Program-made: the position numbers and the translations under genes
In this document: one piece after another, positions 36,101 to 48,100 of the stretch
Position numbering within the stretch: position 1 is the stretch's first letter
Layout: each line of letters begins with the position of its first letter
DNA from: Branchiostoma belcheri
Taxonomy: Eukaryota; Chordata; Leptocardii; Amphioxiformes; Branchiostomatidae
NCBI RefSeq assembly: GCF_001625305.1
Contig: NW_017803268.1
Coordinates: 3,513,696 to 3,577,695, forward strand
Length of the DNA: 64,000 nucleotides
Reading direction: 5' to 3'
Notes under the pieces: model-generated
Database searches by the model: none
Told to the model about the DNA's origin: nothing
The model's input: only the letters and a program-made list of their open reading frames with translations

Positions 36101-39100
36101 GACAAAGTATGCTTCCTACATATAGATACATCCTTATGATCATAAAGATGCCTATCTTTTAATTTTTGTCAATATTTATGTATTTTTAACAGACATTAAC
36201 GAATGCCTGTCTGCAAACGGTGGCTGTCAGCAGATATGTACTAATGTCATCGGAAGTTTTCAGTGCTCGTGCCTGATTGGCTACCTCCTAAACATCGATG
36301 GGTTTACTTGTGACGGTGAGCGTCATTTTCAATACTTAAGCATTTGCAATATTAAAATATTAAAATATTAAAATATTAAAATATTAAAATATTAAAATAT
36401 TAAAATATTAAAATATTAAAATTCACACGCTCGCAAATTATAACATTCGAGCATATTATATCAATATCAATGAACACATTGGAAATTTGCCAAAGAAGTA
36501 CCTTTAAACATTATTTTGAATTGAACTGCATAGAATGCAAATGAGCCTGTGAACATATACATGTTTTTTTTTACAAATACAGACGTGGATGAATGTGGTG
36601 CTGGAAATGGTGGATGTGAGCAGACTTGTACCAATCTTATCCCGAGTTTCCAATGTTCGTGTGGTGTTGGCTACAACCTGAATGTCAACGGGTTCTCATG
36701 TGATGGTAGGTATCGACGATTCGTTCCTCTTTGGCGAAAGAACTAGCTGTATCATATAACACAAATTCTTCATCATAACAATGTCTAGTTTAATGCACAT
36801 TAATGTAATCACTAGGTTCTTAAAATCACCATCTTTTTGCCCAAAAGGAAACAAATAGAACACAGAAAATATGCAACCTTCATTTTACTTTTTATTGGAT
36901 GCCTTTTTTTATTACACTGGCCCATATTAATTCACATATCATACAGCAAAGTCTCATGCTATTTTTCAGTTTTTTCAGGATTCTAAATAAACTGGTGCAT
37001 CCACGTAATGTACAATGGTGTAAACTAATGTATTTTCTCAGTGCACGTTCGTCCCGCATTTTCTATTATATATTTTACATTACAGACGTGAATGAATGTT
37101 CCTCTGCAAACGGTGGCTGTCAACAAACTTGCACGAACAACATCGGGAGTTTCCAGTGTTCTTGCCTCGACGCTTACAACTTGAATGCTGATGGCTTTTC
37201 GTGTGACGGTAGGTGTCTTTCTTTCTGTATTTTCTTGTATAACTAAATGCATAAGCAGTAAACTTATAGTAAGACACACGTCTTTGTAAAAGACAGTGGT
37301 TTGAATTTTACGACACATTTATTAGATGCTTGACAACGCAGCAATCCATACAGTAATTTCAGCCGTTTCTGTATGAATCCATGCATAACCATGTTTCTGT
37401 TATACAGACCTGAATGAATGCTCAAATGCAAACGGTGGTTGCGAGCAGACTTGTACCAACACCGTCCCCGGTTTTCAGTGTTCGTGTGGAATCGGCTTCA
37501 ACTTAAATGGAAATGGGCTTTCCTGTGACGGTAAGATCTTTTTTTGACTCCTTCCAATACTTGATCATGAATGTTAGGAAACGAAATTAAGATTTTTTAA
37601 GTATTGAAATTGCCTTCTTCATATCACCAGATATCAATGATTTCTTGTGACGGTAAGGGATTCTAGTATCTTTTTTCTATGAAATATTCTTCCTTAAATC
37701 CGTTGATGCTAGAGCATAATGTTTAGCAAATAACGAGTTTTAAATGATAGAATTGCTTTTCTTCAGATATCAATGAATGTGGTACAGCTAATGGAGGCTG
37801 TGAGCAGAACTGTACCAACACCGTAGGAAGTTTCCAGTGTGTCTGCCTCACTGGCTTCGTTTTGAATGCCAACGGTTTTTCTTGTGACGGTAGGTAAACC
37901 TATGTATTATTATCGTGCAATGGATTTCCGCACACATTGCTTGTTAAACAATTGCAAAATGGAAGGTGTTAAATCGGGTTTTCTAGTTCTTCCTCTAAAG
38001 TAGTGTATATATAGATGTAGAAGTACGCAAATACGCATGCAAAACTTTGTTCATGCACATAATATTTATCTATTTAGTAATATTTTGCTATAGCTTCATT
38101 TACTACAGGCTTTGAGATGGCACTATAAATATGACTACGCTGTATGTAATTTATCATTTTCTTCTTCTTACAGATATAAACGAATGCAATACTGCCAATG
38201 GCGGTTGCTCCCAGGTTTGCAACAACACCATCGGTAGTTATGACTGCTTCTGTCGCACAGGATACGAGCTGAATGTCGACGGGTTTGCCTGTGATGGTAA
38301 GCAGGATTACTGTAATATCGTTAGCATAGAACAAAAAGACGACGCCTTTTTCCTAATACCATGCGAATCCATTAAAGATAAAAGCATTTCGTGCTATGTC
38401 AAACTATACACATCTTCCTAATTCTACAGACATAGATGAATGTGACACTGCAAACGGAGGCTGTGGGCAGTTCTGTACCAATACTGTGGGAAACTTCAGC
38501 TGTTACTGTGCACCTGGCTACAGTCTGCAGGTGGACAGTTTTGCATGTGATGGTAAGAAGCTTTTTATTGTGTTAGAACATTACGGCCTTGTTTGAAATA
38601 CTTAAGAAAGGGCACATTCAGATAGATTGTGGACCAGTTTTCTTAAAAGCACGCAAATTAAGGCATTCTAAGGATCTCTTTATTTCAAAGGACTTTTGAA
38701 TTGTATTTAGATAATGTATTACTCAGGTTAGCGATTTTGCACATACACACACATCTGTTCCAATCCAGCAGACATGCAGGCCTGTATAGTACTATACTGC
38801 ACGATAGTGATGACATCGCGTTACAATAAGTATTCAAATACTGATATCTTCAGGATTCGACCCGGTTTCGCATCTGTCGTGCTCGACTGTAACCACTTCA
38901 TCAATATCCATCAGCTGGATAGAACCAGTCTGTGATACAAGTGGATACGGTATTGTTTACGTACCTGCACAGGGTTAGTGTTCATTAATTTACAATTTTT
39001 TTCTGCTGGTTATGTATAATTATATGGCATTTATATTTCGCTTTTAATCGGAATAAATTCTCAAGTATATCCATATACTGCACATCATCGTACACCGTTT

Positions 39101-42100
39101 TGTGTTTTGCTTCGTTCACTTGGCGATTTTTTCAGGATTCTTTCAGCCCTCCCCGAAGACATCTATGAGGAGTTCTGGAGACACTAACGCAACAATATCT
39201 CGCCTGTTCAGCGGAGTGCAGTACTCCATTTCCGTTCTCGCATTTGGGCTATGGAATGATAGCGCGAATGTCAGTATCGAGTGTATAACTGGTGAGTAAA
39301 GATTAAATTTATGTTTTAGAAAACGTCAGCTTGTCCCTAAATAATCCATGAGTAGATTCTGCTTTAGATTGAATGCTGATTATCGAAAATGGCATTGACA
39401 ACACAACTTCCAATTCCAACTGTTAAGCAGTGAAGCAAGAGTACATAAACCCTCAAGTATGTATGTATGTCTTGCGGGAATATTTTAGTTATCTATAATA
39501 GTGTGTATCTGAAACTTTTAGCCGAAAAAAACATGAAGAAACCAATGCAAGGAAAAATGCACGTACCTTGTAAATTGTTGTGTTAAAGTAAGATCACAAC
39601 ATTTTTCTATATTCTTTATTACAATTGAAGGGCTCCCGCCTCCTACCAATGTGACCTTTAGTCTGGACAGCCGTGAGTCGGTCACTGTACATTGGTCACA
39701 GCCTGGTCAGACCGTGGTGCTGGGCTACAGGGCGTGGCTGACAGACAAGGAAACCATGTCCGTCACATCTTCACGGCATCTTCCTCAGTCAGCTACTGCG
39801 GCTACCTTCACGTCTCTAGCTCCTGCTACAGAGTATGTGGTGTCAGTAAGCTGTGTCAGCGCGTTCTTCGAGGGACCACTAACTGAAGTAACATTCGTAA
39901 CAGGTAAAAGACGAGTATATAGTCTATTGTATGCTGTTTCGTTGAGTTTTTTTGCTGTTTTCAGATACAAAGAAAAGTTCAATGGGCTACACTGGCAACA
40001 TCATATTCGTGTAAAGTTTATTACCAATTGTCATGAACACGATCTTTAATTGCTTCTGGTATTCAACCTCCAGAGACCGACCCTCCAGTGCGACTATTTG
40101 TGGACGGCATACTTTTTGACAGTTTGGCCCTGTTTTGGACCCCGCCAGTTGCCAGGCTTATAGGCTACGAGCTCACGTTCGGCAGCATAGAACAACACAG
40201 GAGACGACGATCCACAGTTTCTGTCACCCTTCCTGCTAACAGTGATAACTATCTGATCCAGGATCTGGTCCCTGCCACTCAGTACGTGTTCAGCTTGACG
40301 GCGGTCAGTCGTTTTGGGCGGAGCACAACAATAACATTAACGGGCATAACAGGTAAACAAACAACATAGACCCTCAAGAACAACTAATGATAAGACGTCT
40401 TCTCTATTGTAATTTAATCAGGAAAATGTTTCAGGAAATGTTTAAGGGAGCAAAGAATCGTACTGTATCAGTAGGAATTTTGATAATTATTTTCTTTTAT
40501 CTAGTATACTTACTCTACATTTTTTCTTTTTATTGAAAAGGCACTGATCCACCATCTGACCTGAAAGTTCACAAGGTTTCCTCCACCTGGCTGTATGTGA
40601 AATGGACACCACCTGTCGCAGCTGTTGTCTCTTATCACCTGGAGGTAATAGAACCTTCAAGCCAGGTCGAGATGCACTTTAGGTGAGTAAATTGAAACGT
40701 TTTGTATTCCTTTTTTATTTATTTTTACTAGTTCACGTTCATAGTTTGTCAGCAGCTGCTTTCATATACACTAGTATTTGGCATTAGCAATGGAAATAGA
40801 CTTTAGAGAGGGGGTCAATTCCTGAATGGAGTAATAAACTTTATTCTTAAAATGAAGAATCGCATTATAAAGAAAGAAAACAAAGTAAATTAGAGAGTAC
40901 CACACAATGTTAATCTTTGAAACTGACAATGTACTAATCAGTCTTAATGATAATGCAAATAATATCCTCTTTTGCATGAGTTGTTTCAGCTCCACTACCT
41001 AATAACTTTCGCAATCCGTGTTTGGAAATGTCTTGTTTTGACATTACAGCATAGCCCCTTCTTTAACTGATTTCAACGTAACGAATCTCATCCCAACGAC
41101 AAAGTACACCATCCGGATTGTAGCCGTCAGCGTGTACGGACGCAGTGTCAACATTGAGACCTTTGGTAGCACAGGTATAGTTATTAAGTCTCTCACTCAG
41201 ACACAGCGCTCATATATGGAAATGACAACAATGACAGTATCTATTTGCTAACAAATGCTATATATGTCAAAACATCGTTGTAAGTCCCAATACAACGCAA
41301 AGAACTTTTTGCACTAAAAATATATAAGTGCAACAAAAATTAACTAGGAAAAAATGTCTTCTTCAGGATCATCTTTTTGTAATTAGCTACACAAACTTAA
41401 TTTGATCTGGCCCAAGTGCAGAATAAAAAGCTTTTCCCTTTTCTTTGGCCAATGCTGCTTCCTTGTGATCTTTGAGTGAAAGATAATTACCATCTTACCA
41501 TCATAATAGCTTTTCATCTCATGAATTAAATTTGCTATCAAAGTTGACATTCAAATGATGATAATGGGAGACTTTTCGGACGCGAAAGTTGACCATATAA
41601 GACAAACAACAAGAAAAATGATGTTGTTCATCCCAACAGTTGCCATCAATGACTTTTCAATATTGAAAAGGAAAAGTACAACACCACCTACAACAACGGA
41701 GAGCCATGGCTTCTGGACCACAGACACGTTCTGGCTTAATCAACTGTCAACAACCCCCGGCATAGGTAACAAACTTAATAGTCTATTTTTTAAATACATT
41801 GGCTGTCCCTTTTAAGTACAACGAAAACCGTGGTCTGAGAAGGATTAAACATGAATGAGTTTGTAGTTTTGTAGATAGAAGGGGGGGGGGGCTTACTTAG
41901 ATGTTCCTTAACATCTGTAACTTGCTGTTTTTTGTGACCTCTGTGATGAAAGAGTTAGGCCCTGAAAGTCTTACTGTTTGCGAAATATACTTGTGGGCAT
42001 TATATATCAATTATATTAATCATTTTCTAATAATCTGTAACGGATACGTGAAATTTTAAGCCGTGATAGAATTGCCTTTAAATAGGTAAATGGTTTGTTT

Positions 42101-45100
42101 TATATCATAAATGAATGATACTTTTAAATATGAGATTCTTTATTGACACAACAAAAAAGTACAGAGACTTTTGTATGGTCTTGTACAACTTAACTAAAGA
42201 TCTAACAAAGCTAAATACATGTGTGGATAATATGTGTAATGGAACCTGCAATTCTGCCAATAGTCTGTGAGAGAGTTTATCAGTCTGAATAAACCATTCA
42301 TTCATTCATTCATTCATTTGTTACATTGCAGATTCTACAACAGATTTAAAACGATTTGTGTTGGAGGAACTCGAAACGACAACGATGTCTCCTGGAACAG
42401 GTAAGTCTAGAAACAATATCACTTCTCTTTAATCCATTTGCACCAATTTAGCAACGTACTATTTTGTTACCTTTGGAACTCAGGTGTGGAAAATCACAAA
42501 TTTTTTAAATGATAAATTGTGAACTAAAAGCGACAATATTGTATTGTCAATAACTTAATTCCTACATTCCATACGATGTTGGCATTTTACAGATGACCAT
42601 TTCCGAAATGATGTATCGACCAGACATATGACATTACCAGGTACGTTTACAGCAAAGAAAAATTATGTACTTATTTCATGACATTCGATATTACTATGAA
42701 TTATCTATCAGAATCATTCTGTTGGTTGCATGATAATAAATCTGGGATTCACTTTTAAGCATAACCTCTTGTTATACTCTCTCTCTCGCCCTCTCTTTCT
42801 CTCTCTCTCTCCCTCCCTGTTTCCTGTTTAATTCCAATGTTGCCATTCGTCACAAACTATCATAATGAGTCGAATGTTTAATTTTTTTCAGTTAACGGCT
42901 ATGGCAGCGGGGTGCGCCATACTATAACAACGGCACTTAGTCTCTTCCAAAGGGTAAGATGGGAATACGTTACAAAATATTTAATTTTTGTTACTATTAT
43001 CTGCTATTTTATTCATAATTCAAGGTATGTCGCAATATCGTCTTACTGCCCTTTGCAGAGGAAACAACGTTGATAACATCATTTTCTTGCTTTTCTTTTT
43101 ATATAGATTAAACGTCTGGAATATCAAGTGGCTCAGTCCTTGCGAGAAGGAACATCTTCGGAAAATACCTTCAGCATCATAAGAGAAATCCATGATCTGT
43201 TCAGAATGGACACATTCCCAGTGTCGTCAACTGACTTTCTTATTGAACTGGTAAGACAAGATTTTAGATTCATTTCTCATATGTTTAAAGTTAAAACTTT
43301 TGGCCCAACACAAAAAAATCACCTAGAGCTTTCGACCAGTCATTCTAGTCTTCCTCAGTAGACTGACCCAGTGAAGCTTGTCACGTGGCTTCTTTGGGTT
43401 GGGTCAGTCTACTGAGGAAGACCAGAGTGACTGGTCGAAAGCTCTAGGTGAGAGATTTTTTTGTGTTGGACCAAAAAGTTTTAACTTTACATGTAACTAC
43501 CAACACAGATGAACTTTCGTTTCTCATATGTTTATATAGCTGCTATCAACAGTGTGTCTGATATGATTAATAAACACGCTCATAATCTTTATGTCATTCC
43601 CCGCAGGAAGCAGCTATAGAACTGTACAGCAAATCTTCTGAACTTATAAGAGCGTCACAGGGGACAAAAATATCAACGATGGAGAAGATGAATGATGGTA
43701 AGGCAACTAAAGTTACATTCATTGACATTCATGAATGATACATAATGTATTTTTACATTGAGACACAATGCAATGCTTGTATTTCTTTATTTTTACACAT
43801 TATGAACATTATGACTGAGAACTTTCCGTAGGATAATGAAAGAAAAACAACCCATATCATTGTATAAGAACATCACTATGCAGTCACATGGTTACCATAC
43901 TAGAACATCAGACTCACAGACCATCCGCCTTCCTAAACCTCGAACAAATGCACAGAAAAGAAGATTTTTGTATAGAATGTCCAGTGCCTGGAATGATATG
44001 AAGTTGTGATGATGTACATGTATATAGCTTTATTTTAATCTGTTTTAATATGTTGTAATTGCCATGTATTTATGTTTTGTAAATATGTCATGTGTGTCAT
44101 GTGTGTCTTGAAGGACCACAGGAAGAATAGCTACATTTGTTGTAAGCTAAATGTGGATCCCAATAAAGTCAAAGTCATTATGTGCCATTTATATATGGCG
44201 TATATATACATTATACTTTTCATGGTACAAGATCAATTCATGTGAATACTACTTCTCTATTATCCACAAAAATATGTTCTTCAACTGCTACAGTTGTAGT
44301 ACACACGGTTTCCCGACTGGTACAAATGCTGCCTGTCGGAAATGCGACCATTTTTGACACTTCTGTGGATCTTTTCAAAATGGACGTCATCGATGTCAAC
44401 TCACCAGACGTTTCTCCTAAACGGCAGCTAAAGAACATAAAAGACAATCAATCGAAATTTCAGCAGCAGGTTGGTAACAAAACTCATTTATTCATTTCGT
44501 TGCTGCTCAGTAAAGTATTCTTCTACCATAATTATTGGAACACGGATATTCTTAGAAGGATTTTCTTACAAGCTTTTTTTTGCAATTGGATGACTGAGAT
44601 GTGGCTTTGTATTTATTGTGCTATCAATTTTAGCATATGTTCTTTCTTGTTTTTGTAAAATTACTCCTCGTTTCCCTAAAACCTTACCTTGAAAATAGAT
44701 GTCAAACCATTTTCGATAAACTGAGGTAATATATGATGATAAATGATGATAATTATATGTATTGTATTTTAATTTGCAGCTTCGCAAAGCTGCTTTGTCT
44801 TTGACGGAATCCATTGACAGGGTGGGAGACGCTTTGCTGGCAATTTTGCCGAATGGGAAGAGCTACTATAGCGCATTTAAAGCTGACAATGTCATAGAAT
44901 TGGTGTCAAGATTCACTAGTAACAACGTGGTACTCCGTGAGGGTGAAGTCAACATCTCAGCTTATGTCACAGACTGTTCAGTAAATGACAGTACAGATGC
45001 TACGGTTAGTAAAATCTTTTCATTTTTTTCTCCTTTCTACAGTATACACGTTAAATATGTACGTCGTTTGCTTTGTGTTTATCTGGAAAACATTACGTCC

Positions 45101-48100
45101 GAAAACAAACATGAAAATTAGAACTAAAAATATTTACCTCAACACAACATTTATTAATCATGCTTGTTAAAAGAGTTTGTGCAAAGTCGAAAAATTATAG
45201 CGTGAAAAATTAAAACTATTTAGTAATATTGCTCATATTCCGTAACAGATGATAATAATGGAGAGAAACCTGTTTTCCTGGAATACATCCACAATTGGAC
45301 AAAATGTCACCACACCCATCATCATAATTTCGTTGGGAGATCGACACATTGACAACTGCAGTATGCAGGTGGACCTGGAGACACCTATAGCTTTAGAACT
45401 AACAGATCAACCGAGACGTAAACGCAGCGCCCTGCAGGAAGGAGGATTTGGTGGGACGCAGTTAACAGTTAGTGGGGCACGGACAGGCAACATGACGATG
45501 GCGCAGTATGCGTTCGACGTCGCTGCGGCTACAGTTGTGGTTGTGATGCAGCTGTCGTGGTGGGATCACGCTGCAGCCTACAGGGTCTTCTTCCGTTACG
45601 ACTCACTGCCGACAGAGGAGCTGTATGACGACATGAACATCGCCAAGGAGGAAGATGTTGTTCTAGCCTGGCACAGAGGAACAAGGAGCCTGCGGACATG
45701 GATACCTAACATCGAGCAACGGCGAGGGAAACTGTACGTGGGGATACAGACAGCAGGTATCCTATTACACCCATGCGTAATTATAGATCATATATTTATG
45801 ATTATAAAATTTGGATATTCAACAAACAACTAGACGTAGATCATCATATTGGTGATGGTACTGGTGGTATTGGGCTATGTATAGGACATTGAGTTGGAAG
45901 TGGACCGGTACCTAGATTCTAATAAGACCGAATTGTTTACTTGTAGGACCTGGTCTCCAAACTGCACCTTCGCCTAGAGATTACGAACTGCGGGCATCAA
46001 CAGTGAGTTGTTTGAGCTGGGAATATACGTCAGAGAAATGGAGCAACACCCAATGTGGGGTGAGTTATTTATTCTAATAAAATGAGATTTAAAAAAAATT
46101 CTAGTCTATGTTATTACCAATCATTACTAATTACCAAGCATGGCAAATAGGTGTAAATTTGTGTGAAAAAATATATTTTTGCTCAGAGTATTCTAGTGAC
46201 AATTTACAGCATATTGACTTGACTATGTTTATGTTTATTTTGTTTCAGGTCCACTTGGATCTTTCCAATAGCGCCATCAGATGCAATTGCAGCTTCCCCA
46301 GGCTGAAGGCAGTCATTGGTGCCAGCGTACACTTTCCTCCAAATTCTATTGACTTCGACAAAGTCTTTGGAAATCCAAACATCCTGACGGAAAACAACAT
46401 TGTGTTTTACGCGGTTATCGGGGAGTGGGCTCTCTATATCTTGTTGATGATCATTCTGAATGTGAATTTTCAGCGTCTTCGAGTGAGTAGCGTATTTCCC
46501 TAGTAATTATCATACAATCAATAGTTTGTGCTTATAAACCTGCATTTCTCTTCTGGTCTCTCAGTCACTGACGAAAGCTAGTGGATAATAGCTGAAACGT
46601 CTGACCGTTTTCAAAATCATATCAAGTTGCTTGAGTAACTGCTTTTTGACGTATCGTATTACCTGGATGTCTAACCTTAATCGACGTATCATACAAACTA
46701 CTTTAGTTTTTTTTTTTGCTGTGGTTTGGAAGTATTGTTTTGGGTGACGCTAAGATATGTTACGTTTGGATTCGGAGGTGAATGAGTTTCACTTCTTTGA
46801 CATTGTGTTAGAACGGCATGCCCTGGTTTTATGTATTTGCTCTCCAGAATTACATTTACAATAAAATATTGACATTGTGCAAAGGGGGAGTAAATTATGT
46901 TATATTTGTAAACATAATAAAATATTCGCTGGTTTATTGCTACTTCTGTATTACTGCACCAGGAAATGATGAGTCGGAACTCAGCAGCTCCCAAGAGGAA
47001 GTTGCCACAATTGTCCATCCTGCCACCAGACAGGATGCCAGCCCCATATCTGTACCAGATCACCGTCAATACGGGCTCTATGTTTGGTTCCGGCACATCG
47101 TCACGTGTTGGGTTCCAAATATTCGGCTCAAGGTGCAAAACCGCGGCCAAAACGTTGAATTCTACTGGAGAAGTGAGTACCATACAGTATCCGTTTTTTT
47201 TTTACATTTCGATATATCTGTCTAAACGGTATGTCTAGATCGTCGGTACCCTCATAACAGTCATCTTCTTATTTCCTTCGGTAAGATTTTATTTTAAGTT
47301 TGATAAACGTTTTGCTTCTTTTGTCAGGACTTTGTTTCGGTTGGCGTTAGACAGAGATAATGAATTACCGCTAAAACAGTTATTCCTGCTAGGTAAATAG
47401 TTTCCCAACATTTCTTTGCAGTCATTGGTGCGTGGAGGATCCTATGACTTCATTATGCCCATGAAGAACCCACTGGGCCGTTTGGAAATACTACATATCT
47501 GGCACGACAACACTGGTGGTGGTGACGCCGCGTCCTGGTTCTTAAGAGACATAATTGTAAAGGACATGCAGACGGACACAGTGTAAGACACATGCAATCA
47601 TTATTTCACCCTTTAGATTCATAACCATCAATTGCACTTCTACTTATACTTTAAAATGACTGGACAGCAGTTATAGTCGTTCTTTAGTATAAAAATCATG
47701 TGAAAAACGAACGTATCTGACACATGTTGCAAGATTTGCACCCGGTGACTTCCAAATTCTTAGTAATCCGCCAATCCGTAGCCTGACTAAAGCTGCGCTC
47801 CTAGCGGCCGGCCCGGTATTACACCGCTAGGAGCGCAGATTTAGTTAGGATAATTTTATCTTAGACCAATTTTAGTCATTTTGTAGGTGCATACAACTGG
47901 CACCACCTATATTTCCATGTCAATGTTGGTTGTAATTATTCAGTTGAATCGCCTGGACGTATGAGCATTTACTGATTCATCCACAATATTTAATTATTTT
48001 TTCAGATACCAGTTCGTTTGTTATGACTGGTTGTCTGACGCGAGAGGAGACTACCGGGTTCAAAAGGTTCTACACGCGGCGACTCAGGAACAACTGCGAT

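Larger units (their letters stand above)
35050..38552 (+). other. Exons 30-39: second block of ten EGF modules
   Basis: Exons, all 123 nt and phase 1-1: 35050-35172, 35316-35438, 35704-35826, 36193-36315, 36583-36705, 37086-37208, 37408-37530, 37767-37889, 38174-38296, 38430-38552. Modules start D-(I/V/L/K)-(N/D)-E-C and keep ANGGC and the hydroxylation-type C-x-N-x4-F/Y-x-C. They are more diverged from one another than block 1. A decayed eleventh copy lies at 37,631-37,652, between modules 7 and 8 of this block. Confidence 0.9.
41640..46059 (+). other. Exons 46-55: Ser/Thr-rich linker and GAIN-like region up to the first part of the GPS
   Basis: Linker exons 41640-41765, 42332-42400 and 42593-42640 encode [14 protein letters not shown] sequence, likely O-glycosylated. 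GAIN-like helical and beta parts: 42892-42953, 43107-43250, 43607-43697, 44294-44469, 44780-45004, 45249-45756, 45947-46059. The last exon carries the first half of the GPS ([15 protein letters not shown]). A furin-type PRRKRS run lies at 45,411-45,428. The exon at 41640 was chosen at the AG after 'catcccaac', the only acceptor that opens the Thr-rich frame in phase. The small exons 42332 and 42593 are supported by phase and splice sites only, so they are less certain. Confidence 0.75.

Noticed and set aside
40895-40985. Regulatory element in an FN3 intron
   Set aside because: It resembles the 'ttatgcaaat'-rich part of the 7,612 repeat family, so it is better explained as a fragment of that element.
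41555-41815. Separate 86-residue gene
   Set aside because: The meaningful part (41,640-41,765) is a phase-matched linker exon of the polycystin-like gene.
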